From CANLDA01 sp964021645 (lineage in GTDB: Bacteria; Pseudomonadota; Alphaproteobacteria; Rhodobacterales; Rhodobacteraceae): DNA of 64,000 nucleotides. Location of the stretch: contig CAXIAD010000002.1 of assembly GCA_964021645.1 (NCBI GenBank), positions 38,400-102,399 on the forward strand, written 5' to 3'. Both the position numbers and the translations under genes were made by a program. How positions within the stretch are numbered: the stretch's first letter is position 1; each line of letters opens with the position of its first letter. Shown here one piece after another: positions 16,206 through 24,247 of the stretch. The notes beneath the pieces were generated by a model. That model ran no database searches, was not told the origin of the DNA, and was given only the letters and a program-made list of their open reading frames with translations.

Positions 16206-16967
16206 ATGGACAGGCACGTTTTTCACGCCACCTTCAACCAAACTGGCGCTGTCATTTTACCCGTTATTCATGTGCTGGACACCGCTCAGGCAGAGCGGAA
16301 CATTCAAACGGCATTGGATGGCGGTTGCCCGGGTGTGTTTCTGATCAATCACGATTTTGAAAAAGAGAAACTCCTCCCCATCATTCGCGATGTCCGCAAA
16401 ACTTTTCCCGACCTTTGGATCGGGGTGAATTTTCTCGCCGTAACTGGTGAATTCGCCTTTCCAATATTGGGTCAATTGCAGGCACAGGGCACATCTGTTG
16501 ATGGATATTGGGCCGATGACGCCTGTATTGACGAACGTCGCGATGCCTCTGATCAACCCCAAGCAGCCGCCATAACTGCCGCGCGCCAAGCGAGCGGATG
16601 GCAGGGGTTGTATATCGGCGGCACCGCCTTCAAAAAACAGCGTGATGTTGACCCCGCACATTACGCCCGCTCGGCAGAAATCGCCTGCAATCACATGGAT
16701 GTCGTCGTGACCTCAGGGGTGGCGACAGGCCACGCCGCCGACCTGACCAAAATCAAGACCTTCCGCGCCCATTGCGGCGAGACAGCCCTAGGTCTCGCAT
16801 CTGGGATCACGCCGGAAAACGCGGAGCAATACAAAGACGACGTTGATCTTTTCATGGTCGCCACTGGCATCAATTTCGACGGGGATTTCTACAACATTGA
16901 TCCCGACCGCCTCCGTAAACTCATGCAAATCACCCAAAATCAGGAGAGTTCTAACCATGACATATGA
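16206..16967 (+). CDS. BtpA-family TIM-barrel protein
   Basis: A protein of about 253 residues with the BtpA/SgcQ-type beta/alpha barrel: GAVILPVIHVLD, GGCPGVFLINHDFE, WIGVNFLAV and, near the end, LGLASGITPENAEQYKDDVDLFMVATGIN. The last motif is a phosphate-binding loop like those in phosphoribosyl-handling barrels. The family's activity is not established. The ATG at 16206 has AGGA eight bases upstream; an ATG at 16197 is too close to that site. It overlaps the phosphoribosyltransferase gene by 11 bp, which suggests that the two act in sequence on a ribosylated compound. Confidence 0.75.
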   Translation: MDRHVFHATFNQTGAVILPVIHVLDTAQAERNIQTALDGGCPGVFLINHDFEKEKLLPIIRDVRKTFPDLWIGVNFLAVTGEFAFPILGQLQAQGTSVDGYWADDACIDERRDASDQPQAAAITAARQASGWQGLYIGGTAFKKQRDVDPAHYARSAEIACNHMDVVVTSGVATGHAADLTKIKTFRAHCGETALGLASGITPENAEQYKDDVDLFMVATGINFDGDFYNIDPDRLRKLMQITQNQESSNHDI

Positions 16968-17577
16968 CAAGGGCCCCAGAGACGATCGCTGGTATTTTTC
17001 GATTATGGCGCCAAACACAAAGGGCGACAAATTCGCATGGCTAGACCCGACGTCGATTTACATCAACGGGCGCGCCTATCAGGATCTGCTGGATGATCTA
17101 TGTGCCGATATCGACGCTGATGAGGTTGACGTTGTCGCCGGATTGGACGCCATGGGCTTTGTTCTTGCAGCGGGCATTGCCGCGCGTATCGGCAAGGGGT
17201 TCTTGCCCATTCGCAAGGCCGGAAAGCTATGCGTTGACACCGATAGCTCTGTGATGACCAACTATTCAGGCAAAACCCAAAGCATGGAAATGCGCCTGCC
17301 TGCCTATGCGCCGGGAACACGGGTTCTGCTGGTGGATCAATGGGTCGAAACCGGTGGCACGATGCATGGCGCGGTGCAGTTGGTCGAGCAACAAAAAGGG
17401 ATCGTTGCCGGGATGGTGGCCGTTGTCATGGAAGACAATGAAAACACCGCCGAATACCGCAAGAAATACAAATGCGTGACCGCCATTCAGCCAAATACCG
17501 AATGGCAACGTCAGGCCAATAACCAATATCTCGAAAGCTTTAAGAGCTATAAACCCGAGATGGCCTTTCCGACCTGA
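16957..17577 (+). CDS. Phosphoribosyltransferase-like protein
   Basis: A 206-residue type I phosphoribosyltransferase fold. The PRPP-binding loop is RVLLVDQWVETGGTM near residue 118, where the usual second Asp of VDD is Gln. VVAGLDAMGFVLAAGIAARIGKGFLPIRKAGKL resembles adenine phosphoribosyltransferase. The ATG at 16957 follows CAGGAGAG; the frame extends further upstream but only inside the BtpA-like gene. The role is likely nucleobase salvage or a nucleobase-analogue step coupled to its BtpA partner. The altered loop makes the exact base uncertain. Confidence 0.78.
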   Translation: MTYDKGPRDDRWYFSIMAPNTKGDKFAWLDPTSIYINGRAYQDLLDDLCADIDADEVDVVAGLDAMGFVLAAGIAARIGKGFLPIRKAGKLCVDTDSSVMTNYSGKTQSMEMRLPAYAPGTRVLLVDQWVETGGTMHGAVQLVEQQKGIVAGMVAVVMEDNENTAEYRKKYKCVTAIQPNTEWQRQANNQYLESFKSYKPEMAFPT

Positions 17578-17604
17578 AACACGTTGGGGCAAACCTGATC
17601 CACA

Positions 17605-17621
17605 GGTTTCGCGGCGAAACC
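17605..17621. repeat. 17-bp palindrome GGTTTCGC-G-GCGAAACC, copy 1
   Basis: Perfect 8-bp arms around one central base (G on the plus strand). First of four copies in the window; the others are at 17638, 24229 and 25172. Confidence 0.9.
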
Positions 17622-17637
17622 CTAGGCCTGATCTACA

Positions 17638-17654
17638 GGTTTCGCCGCGAAACC
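17638..17654. repeat. 17-bp palindrome GGTTTCGC-C-GCGAAACC, copy 2
   Basis: Same arms as copy 1 with a central C, 33 bp downstream of it. Both copies are noncoding. Confidence 0.9.
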
Positions 17655-17801
17655 CCATGACAGTGACATGATATGACACAGCGCCCCGCCCCAGCCCCAA
17701 AATAGGGGGAGGTGGGACGCTGCTTTCTCAAATCGGGAAAACTCTGTCATTCTGAACGCATATGAATAATCATGCCCCATATCGAATCTTTATGGTGGCC
17801 T

Positions 17802-18701
17802 ATGCGAACCGTTAATCTTCCTACCGACCTGCTGCGAACCTTTGTCACCGTGATCGAGGTCGAAAGCTTCACCCGTGCCGCGGAACTGTTGGGGCGCACA
17901 CAACCTGCTGTCAGCCTGCAAATACAGCGGCTTGAACAATTGGTCGGACAAACTCTGATCTTGCGTGAAGGCAAAGAAACACTGCTGACCGAGCGGGGTG
18001 AATCTCTTGTGGCCCACGCCCGCCAGATTCTACGGCTTAACGATCTTGCTGTGGCGGGGTTTGATCGGCACAACACCGAAACCACGTTGCGTATCGGCTT
18101 GCCTGTCGACTATGCAGTCACGTTGCTACAGGCCAACATCACCACCCTGATCAAAGAGAACCCCCAGTTAACAATAGAAATTCGCTGTGATCTGTCCAAA
18201 AATTTGATCGCCTCCCTGCGCAAGAACGAAATTGATATCGCCGTGGCGCTGTTTGACGGGGATGATCAGCAATTTCTGTTTCGCCACTGGCTGGAAAACC
18301 CAACATGGGTTGGGGCCGAGGATTTGGATCTGACCAAAGATGCCGCCATTCCGCTGATCGTTCATCCCTATGGCTGCGTTTACCGGGATCGCATGACGGC
18401 CGCCCTGAAATCATCCGGGGCCTCTTGGCGCGTGGCCTATTCCAGCCCCGGAATTGGCGGCGTTCAGCAGGCGGTTCAAGACGGTCTGGGTCTCACCTGC
18501 CTGACCGGCCCCACCATCCAACCGGGCATGCGGTTCTTCACCTCTGCCGACGGTTTGCCCGCCTTGCCGCCCCTGCATATCGGCCTGTTTGCCCGTCAGG
18601 CCCAACTGAGCGCGACCCATTACAAAGTGGTCGATAGCATCGTGCAGGTGTTGGAAGAGAATTGCACCAACGCGAAAACTCTGCATAAGCAATCGTTATG
18701 A
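17802..18701 (+). CDS. LysR-type transcriptional regulator
   Basis: A protein of about 299 residues. The N-terminal winged helix reads LLRTFVTVIEVESFTRAAELLGRTQPAVS followed by LQIQRLEQLVG, and the remainder is a LysR effector domain. The ATG at 17802 is preceded by GGTGG at a usable distance; an in-frame ATG at 17772 would add ten residues and has no clear ribosome site. The gene is co-directional with and 146 bp ahead of the ABC-importer operon, so it probably activates that operon. A less usual feature is that it is not divergent from its likely target. Confidence 0.86.
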   Translation: MRTVNLPTDLLRTFVTVIEVESFTRAAELLGRTQPAVSLQIQRLEQLVGQTLILREGKETLLTERGESLVAHARQILRLNDLAVAGFDRHNTETTLRIGLPVDYAVTLLQANITTLIKENPQLTIEIRCDLSKNLIASLRKNEIDIAVALFDGDDQQFLFRHWLENPTWVGAEDLDLTKDAAIPLIVHPYGCVYRDRMTAALKSSGASWRVAYSSPGIGGVQQAVQDGLGLTCLTGPTIQPGMRFFTSADGLPALPPLHIGLFARQAQLSATHYKVVDSIVQVLEENCTNAKTLHKQSL

Positions 18702-18716
18702 TATCATATAAACGAT
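18692..18716. promoter_or_regulatory. Inverted repeat across the LysR stop codon
   Basis: ATCGTT (18692-18697) and AACGAT (18711-18716) flank the perfect palindrome ATGATATCAT (18698-18707). The element contains the LysR stop codon and precedes the importer operon by about 130 bp. It could be an operator or a weak 3' hairpin. Confidence 0.35.
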
Positions 18717-18847
18717 AAATTTCCATTTGTTGACTTGGTGAAATAGCATTCTTTTAGGAAAATCATAGCACGCCATTTGCCTGCCGTTGATTTAACAAAG
18801 CGCGCCCGAAATATCGAACGGTAGTGCCGCATCTGGGAGAGATATAG

Positions 18848-19987
18848 ATGACGAAGCCATCAACAAGAAACCCGATACTGAATCCATCACGGCGCGCGTT
18901 ACTGCGCATGGGGGGCGGCATCGCCCTATCAGCGCCTTTTGTCAGCCGTGCATGGGCTGCGACAACCGAGATTAACATGCTGGCATGGTACGGCCATGGC
19001 GAGCCGGATATGGTTGCCGATTTTGAGGCCGCAAATAACGTAAAATTCGTCCCGAAATATTACGCGGGCGGCGACAATATGCTGGCCCTTATCGCGCAAT
19101 CTCCTCCCGGCACCTATGATATCATTCTGTCAGATGCCGAATTTGTTCAGCAGCTTAATCTTGCGGGCTATATCGAAGAACTAAACCCGGCAGATTATCC
19201 CTTTGATGATATGCTGCACGCCGATTTCCAGCAATTCCCCGGCCACTGGGCTGATGGCAAGCTGCACTCTTTGATCCTGCGTGGCGGGCATTTGGGTGTT
19301 TCCTACAATAAAAACGCGATCTCCGCTGAAGAGGCCGCAAGCTATTCCTGTTTCTGGAAGCCCGAAGTCAAAGGCAAAGTCGGCCATTTCGATTGGCACC
19401 TGCCCAGCCTTGGCATGATGAGCCTGTATAATGGCAACGGCGCCAACCTGTGGGATATTGACGATGCCGCATGGGGCGATGTGCAGGAAACCACAATGGG
19501 GCTGCGCCAACAGGTCGGCGGTTTCTTTGATTATGGCGGCACGTTTAATTCGTTGAAAAACGGTGAAATGTTGGCGATGTGTGGCATTGGTGACTGGATC
19601 ACTGGTGTTCTGGAAAAAGACGGCGCGCCCGTCGGATCGGTCATCCCTAAAGAGGGTGGCATTCAATTCACCGAAAGCTATTGCATCGGCAAAGACAGCG
19701 AAAAGGCCGATATCGTAAAAGCATTCATGCAGCATATGCTGTCCCCGGCGGGCCAAGTGAAATCCGCGCAAATGGGTGCCTATCCCGGGTTCTGTGTTAC
19801 CAAAGGTGGTCGTGCCGCCCTGATCGAACAAGACCCGAAAGAGGCCGCGCGCAGCCATCAGATGGAAGGCATGTCAAATGACCCCATCGCGCTGATCAAC
19901 GAAGGTCGCATCCATTATCGCGATATTCCCAAGCAGCAATCCCTAGAAGACTGGAATGATTTCTGGTCAGAATACAAGAACGCCTAA
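18848..19987 (+). CDS. Periplasmic binding protein of a spermidine/putrescine-type ABC importer
   Basis: A 379-residue solute-binding protein with a twin-arginine leader (SRRALLRMGGGIALS, cleavage near residue 38 after SRAWA). The mature part has the PotD-like start INMLAWYGHGEPDMVADFEAANN. The recurring family elements GTYDIILSDAEFV and HLGVSYNKNAI are also present. GGGAGA lies eight bases before the ATG. The operon that follows supplies two permeases, an ATPase and two enzymes. PotD-like proteins bind polyamines, but relatives bind other amines and heterocycles, so the ligand is open. Confidence 0.86.
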   Translation: MTKPSTRNPILNPSRRALLRMGGGIALSAPFVSRAWAATTEINMLAWYGHGEPDMVADFEAANNVKFVPKYYAGGDNMLALIAQSPPGTYDIILSDAEFVQQLNLAGYIEELNPADYPFDDMLHADFQQFPGHWADGKLHSLILRGGHLGVSYNKNAISAEEAASYSCFWKPEVKGKVGHFDWHLPSLGMMSLYNGNGANLWDIDDAAWGDVQETTMGLRQQVGGFFDYGGTFNSLKNGEMLAMCGIGDWITGVLEKDGAPVGSVIPKEGGIQFTESYCIGKDSEKADIVKAFMQHMLSPAGQVKSAQMGAYPGFCVTKGGRAALIEQDPKEAARSHQMEGMSNDPIALINEGRIHYRDIPKQQSLEDWNDFWSEYKNA

Positions 19988-20061
19988 GCACCGGTTCTGC
20001 CAAAATACCACCTCGGATCGTGGGCCTAAATGCGCCCACGATCCAAGCGACAGGACACTTT

Positions 20062-20928
20062 ATGCCGCTCCCAAACCGCCCGAAAACCACCTTCAGCGCC
20101 TATGCGATGACATGGCGTTTGCCGATCATCGTCTGGCAGTTGATATTCTTTGTCGGCCCCGTCGTCTTCATGGTCGCGATGTCGTTCTTTTTGGTCAAAA
20201 ACTACCGCATGACCGAAGCATTCGAATTCGTGAACTGGTCAAAGATGATGTCCAAAGGCTATTTCTGGGACAGCTATTGGCACACAATTTGGATAGCGAC
20301 ATTGGCGACGGTCTGCGCCATGTGCCTTGCCTTTCCTGCCGCCTTTGCATTGGCCTTCAAGGCCAGTGATAACACCCGCAGATGGGCGATTTTTCTGCTG
20401 ATCATTCCCTTTTTCACCAGCTATCTGGTCCGCACGTTTTCGTGGTTTGTGATCCTATCGGAAAGCGGCGTCGTGAATGCGATGCTGGGCTACATCGGCC
20501 TTGGTCCCTATACGATGTTGAACACGACCTTTGGCACCTTGGTTGGGTATCTGACCCTGACGTTGCCGTTAGTTGTGATCCTGCAAACTGTCTCCATGGC
20601 CAATATCGACAAAACCCTGATCGAGGCCGCGCGCAATCTGGGCTGTAAACCCGCAGCCACCCTGTGGCGTGTCATCATTCCCCTGTCTAAATCCGGGCTG
20701 ATTATTGCGGCAGTGTTTTGTTTCATCCTGTCTTTTGGTGACTTTGTGGCCCCCTTTTATTTGGGCGGCTCCCAAGAGCCGACGCTCCCGATCCTTATTC
20801 TTGATACCACAAAATCTGGGCAACAATGGCCCCGTGCGGCGGTGGTCGCGGTGATAATGATGGCAACACTCTTTACCATCGCCTTCACCGCCATCGCGCT
20901 CGCCTACAGAAAAAGGGCCAGCAAATGA
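20062..20928 (+). CDS. ABC permease, PotB type
   Basis: A protein of about 288 residues with six predicted membrane segments, starting with LPIIVWQLIFFVGPVVFMVAMSF. The coupling motif is IEAARNLGCKPAATLWRVIIPLSKSG. The ATG at 20062 is preferred to an upstream in-frame start because it aligns with the PotB N-terminus. It overlaps the next permease by 4 bp (ATGA), so the two permease subunits are coupled. Confidence 0.87.
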   Translation: MPLPNRPKTTFSAYAMTWRLPIIVWQLIFFVGPVVFMVAMSFFLVKNYRMTEAFEFVNWSKMMSKGYFWDSYWHTIWIATLATVCAMCLAFPAAFALAFKASDNTRRWAIFLLIIPFFTSYLVRTFSWFVILSESGVVNAMLGYIGLGPYTMLNTTFGTLVGYLTLTLPLVVILQTVSMANIDKTLIEAARNLGCKPAATLWRVIIPLSKSGLIIAAVFCFILSFGDFVAPFYLGGSQEPTLPILILDTTKSGQQWPRAAVVAVIMMATLFTIAFTAIALAYRKRASK

Positions 20929-21722
20929 GCAGCAACCGCACCCAAAATATTCTCCTGCCGATCTATGTTGGTCTGATCTTTGCCTTTGTCTTTGCGCCGA
21001 TCATTTTCAGCATCATCTTTTCGTTCAATTCCCAACGGTTTCCGACGATCCCCTTGGGCAGCTTCACAACCGAATGGTATGTTAAAATCCTCAACGATCC
21101 CGATGTCTGGGAGGCCGCGCTGAACAGCCTGATTGTGTCGGTATCCACCGCCTTCATCGCCACATTCCTGGGGTTCTGTACGGCCTATTCCGACTATCGC
21201 TACAACTTCCGTTTCAAAGGCCCCTATCTGGCCCTGATCCTGCTACCGCCAACCATCCCCCTGATCATCATGGCGCTGGCGATGCTGGCGTGGCTATCCA
21301 AGATCGGTGTGTCGGGGCAACTATGGTCGATTGTCATTGCTCACAGCGTGCTAACGGCACCCTTTGCGATGGCGATCATCCGGTTGCGGTTGCATCAGAT
21401 GGATCCCGATCTGGAATCCGCCTCGTGGAATTTGGGCGGCACCGAATGGGGCACGATGCGGCATGTAATCGTTCCTTTTTGCAAGCCTGCGATCGTGTCG
21501 GCCCTATGCCTGACGGCAGCGGTGTCATTCGATGAATTTGCCGTGTCGTGGTTTGTCTCCGGTCTGAACAAAACCTTGCCCGTGCTTATTCTGGAAATCG
21601 TGCAGGGCAATATTGACCCGCAGGTCAACGCCATCGGCACATTCGTCTTTTTGACCTCGATGACATTGGTGATCGTGGCTCAACTCTTCTTCCTCAGTCG
21701 CCAAACAAAGAGCAGTATTTGA
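20925..21722 (+). CDS. ABC permease, PotC type
   Basis: A 265-residue inner-membrane permease with six membrane segments, opening ILLPIYVGLIFAFVFAPIIFS. The coupling motif is LESASWNLGGTEWGTMRHVIVPFCKPA. The frame is open further upstream, but only within the preceding permease gene, so ATG 20925 is chosen. The ATPase gene follows immediately. Confidence 0.88.
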   Translation: MSSNRTQNILLPIYVGLIFAFVFAPIIFSIIFSFNSQRFPTIPLGSFTTEWYVKILNDPDVWEAALNSLIVSVSTAFIATFLGFCTAYSDYRYNFRFKGPYLALILLPPTIPLIIMALAMLAWLSKIGVSGQLWSIVIAHSVLTAPFAMAIIRLRLHQMDPDLESASWNLGGTEWGTMRHVIVPFCKPAIVSALCLTAAVSFDEFAVSWFVSGLNKTLPVLILEIVQGNIDPQVNAIGTFVFLTSMTLVIVAQLFFLSRQTKSSI

Positions 21723-21723
21723 C

Positions 21724-22809
21724 ATGACAGAAAAACTTGTTGTTTTTGACGGCGTCGAAAAACGCTTTGGTGATTTTACCGCGGTCAAGAAAATGAACCT
21801 TGAGATCGGCAGCGGAGAATTCGTCGCCATTATGGGCCCGTCGGGCTGTGGCAAGACCACCACCTTGCGGATGCTCGCCGGACTAGAAGCACCCAGTGCA
21901 GGCGAAATCCGTCAGAACGGGCGGGTGATGAATGATGTCAAACCGCACGAGCGTGACACGCCGCTTGTCTGGCAATCTCTGGCCTTGTTTCCGTTTCTGA
22001 CGGCGCGCGAAAACGTCGAATTCGGGTTGAAAATGCGCGGCGTCGGGGCCGCAGAGCGTAAGAAAAGCGCGCTTGAGTGGTTGGAAAAACTGGGTATCGG
22101 TGAATTCGCAGATCGCGACATCAGCACATTATCAGGGGGGCAAAAACAGCGCGTCGCCCTAGCCCGCTCCTTGGTGATGAAGCCCGAGATCTTATTGCTG
22201 GACGAGCCATTATCGGCACTGGATGCCCACCTTGTGATCCGCATGCAGGCCGTGTTGACCCAATTGCAACGCGAGTTGGGCATCACCTTTGTCTATGTCA
22301 CCCATTCTCAGTCCGAGGCCTTTGCCATGGCGGATCGGGTTGTCATTATGTCCAACGGTGAGATCGCCCAAGTCGGCAAGCCCAAAGACATCTACCGCGC
22401 CCCCGCAAATCGGTTTGTCGCTGAATTTGTTGGGCGTAACAACATCCTGACGGGCACCATCACCACCCTAGCTGATGACGCGGCCACCCTGTCCACACCT
22501 CAGGGCGAATTTTTGCTGGATACATCGGCCACAACACTTCGCCAAGGAGAGGAGGTCAGCTTTGTTATCTCTGCCGATCTGGTGCACATATCGCTCGAAG
22601 CGCCCAAGGCCGAGAACCGCGTGCAATGCACGTTGATCTCTGAGGAATTCGTCGGGTCAATGGTGACGCTGTTTCTAGAAAGCAGTGACGGACATGAGTT
22701 CAAAGTCCAGATGCAGGAACGCGAATTGTCAAAATTTGACCTGCGAAATGATGCCCAAATCTGGCTAAGCTGGGACACCAATAGCGCCCATATTCTGGAC
22801 CAAGAATAA
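21724..22809 (+). CDS. ABC transporter ATPase, PotA type
   Basis: A 361-residue ATPase. Walker A is GPSGCGKTTTLRML near residue 39, the signature LSGGQKQRVALARSL and Walker B LLLDEPLSALD. The C-terminal third is a TOBE regulatory domain (NNILTGTITTLADDA onward). It completes the importer and is followed after one base by the deacetylase-like gene, so import and catabolic enzymes share a transcript. Confidence 0.9.
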   Translation: MTEKLVVFDGVEKRFGDFTAVKKMNLEIGSGEFVAIMGPSGCGKTTTLRMLAGLEAPSAGEIRQNGRVMNDVKPHERDTPLVWQSLALFPFLTARENVEFGLKMRGVGAAERKKSALEWLEKLGIGEFADRDISTLSGGQKQRVALARSLVMKPEILLLDEPLSALDAHLVIRMQAVLTQLQRELGITFVYVTHSQSEAFAMADRVVIMSNGEIAQVGKPKDIYRAPANRFVAEFVGRNNILTGTITTLADDAATLSTPQGEFLLDTSATTLRQGEEVSFVISADLVHISLEAPKAENRVQCTLISEEFVGSMVTLFLESSDGHEFKVQMQERELSKFDLRNDAQIWLSWDTNSAHILDQE

Positions 22810-22810
22810 C

Positions 22811-23692
22811 ATGATACGCAATCCCATTCCCTGGCCCAATGGTGCCAAATGCGCCGTGGCGATCACCTTTGATATGGACGCGGATAGCCTGATCCATATC
22901 TCCCGGCCACAGGATGCGCATGATCGGCTGTATCCGATCTCGATGGGGCGTTATGGCCCCCAAGTGGCCCTGCCCCGCATTCTGGATACCTATCGGCGGC
23001 TGGGGTTAAAGCAGTCGTTTTTCATCCCCGGTTGGTGTCTTGAGCAATATCCGGACACAGCAGAGGCGATCCTAAAGGATGGTCATGAAATCGGCCACCA
23101 CGGATATCTGCACGAAGACCCCATTGCGACACGTGGCGAACAACGCGAATGGTTCGAGCGCACGCTTGATGTCCATAAACGCATCTGTGGCAAGCACCCC
23201 GCAGGCTACCGCGCTCCGGTTTATAACATCACGGGCGAAGTGGTGGATTTGCTGGTTGAACATGGGATGCGTTATGACAGTTCGATGATGGCTGATGACA
23301 TTCCCTATGCGCTTAAAACGCCCAAGGGAGGCCTATATGAAATGCCGGTGCATTGGGGCACAGACGATTGGCCGCCCTTTGCCCATTATGAGGAAATCGG
23401 TTATATGATGCCCGTCAAATCCCCTTCCGAAGGGTTGGCTGGGTTCTGGGAAGAGTTTGAGGCTCAATATGCGGCGGGCGGATTTTTCATGTTGATCCTG
23501 CACCCGTTCCTAACCGGACGGTTGGCACGCTGGGCCCAAGTCGAGGCATGGCTGACCCAAACATTGGAACACCGCGACGTTTGGTTTGCATCGCTCAGCG
23601 AAATTGCCGATCACATGGATGAGTTGCAAAAGACGGGTGCTTGGCATCCCACTGTTGAAGAGCTGCCCTATTATGGCGCACCTGTAATTTGA
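22811..23692 (+). CDS. Polysaccharide deacetylase/PuuE-like amidohydrolase
   Basis: A 293-residue NodB-homology enzyme. The first catalytic motif is TFDMDAD (Asp21, Asp23) and the zinc motif is GHEIGHHGYLHE (His97, His101). It has no signal peptide, unlike cell-wall deacetylases, and resembles the cytoplasmic PuuE/allantoinase-like group that open cyclic ureides or amides. The location between an amine-type importer and a cytosine-deaminase-like gene favours a heterocyclic nitrogen substrate. Confidence 0.82.
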   Translation: MIRNPIPWPNGAKCAVAITFDMDADSLIHISRPQDAHDRLYPISMGRYGPQVALPRILDTYRRLGLKQSFFIPGWCLEQYPDTAEAILKDGHEIGHHGYLHEDPIATRGEQREWFERTLDVHKRICGKHPAGYRAPVYNITGEVVDLLVEHGMRYDSSMMADDIPYALKTPKGGLYEMPVHWGTDDWPPFAHYEEIGYMMPVKSPSEGLAGFWEEFEAQYAAGGFFMLILHPFLTGRLARWAQVEAWLTQTLEHRDVWFASLSEIADHMDELQKTGAWHPTVEELPYYGAPVI

Positions 23693-23706
23693 AAAGGCGA
23701 ACCACG

Positions 23707-24153
23707 ATGATGACGGAAAATGACACGCGGTTGCTAAGGATTGCCTATGACGAGGCCAAGGCCGGCTATGATGAGGGTGGATGCCCCATCGGGTCGGTAC
23801 TCGCACGGGCGGATCAGGTTGTCTCCCAAGGGCGCAATCAACGTGTTCAGCAGGGTGACCCAATCGCCCACGGTGAAATGGATGCGCTGCGCAAGGCGGG
23901 TCGCCAGAAAACCTATCGCGACACAACCCTGTACACATCGCTTAGCCCTTGCATGATGTGCACAGGCACCATTCTGCAATTTGGCATTCCAAGGGTGGTC
24001 ATTGGTGAGACCAAGAATTTCGGCGGCAACGAAGAATTCCTCCGTTCAAAAGGTGTTGAGGTGATTATCGCCGAAGACCCCGATTGCATCGCCTTGATGG
24101 AGCGGTTCATCGCCGAAAAACCCGACCTATGGAACGAAGATATCGCTGAGTAG
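23707..24153 (+). CDS. Cytosine deaminase-like nucleoside/base deaminase
   Basis: A 148-residue zinc deaminase. The zinc and proton-shuttle residues are His55 and Glu57 in AHGEMDAL and Cys82/Cys85 in SPCMMC, the spacing of the fungal-type cytosine deaminases. NQRVQQGDPIAHGEMDA is very close to that group. The frame is open to a TTG at 23689 inside the upstream gene; ATG 23707 or 23710 is more likely. It is the last gene of the importer operon and suggests that the imported compound, or a product of it, carries an exocyclic amino group on a pyrimidine-like ring. Confidence 0.84.
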   Translation: MMTENDTRLLRIAYDEAKAGYDEGGCPIGSVLARADQVVSQGRNQRVQQGDPIAHGEMDALRKAGRQKTYRDTTLYTSLSPCMMCTGTILQFGIPRVVIGETKNFGGNEEFLRSKGVEVIIAEDPDCIALMERFIAEKPDLWNEDIAE

Positions 24154-24164
24154 AGGCGCGCTAT

Positions 24165-24190
24165 CCCCCGGATCACCACGTAATCGGGGG
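24165..24190. terminator. Hairpin after the deaminase gene
   Basis: CCCCCG (24165-24170) pairs with CGGGGG (24185-24190). It lies 12 bp after the deaminase stop, between convergent genes. It is a likely end for the ABC operon transcript. Confidence 0.5.
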
Positions 24191-24228
24191 GTCTTGACCC
24201 CGATGTGGCACGTGGCAGGGTCGCTTGG

Positions 24229-24245
24229 GGTTTCGCCGCGAAACC
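24229..24245. repeat. 17-bp palindrome GGTTTCGC-C-GCGAAACC, copy 3
   Basis: Perfect 8-bp arms. It ends 2 bp from the stop codon of the minus-strand ParB-like gene, in the convergent intergenic region. Confidence 0.9.
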
Positions 24246-24247
24246 TG

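Larger units (their letters stand above)
17594..17655. repeat. Two 29-bp tandem units ending in a palindrome
   Basis: Units at 17594-17622 and 17627-17655 both begin CCTGATC, continue YACAGG and end in a GGTTTCGC-N-GCGAAACC palindrome plus C. They differ at two positions and are separated by 4 bp (period 33 bp, about three helical turns). They lie between the phosphoribosyltransferase stop and the LysR gene. Confidence 0.85.

Noticed and set aside
19181..19858. A 225-codon minus-strand open frame
   Set aside because: It is antisense to the PotD-like binding protein and has no homology-like features.
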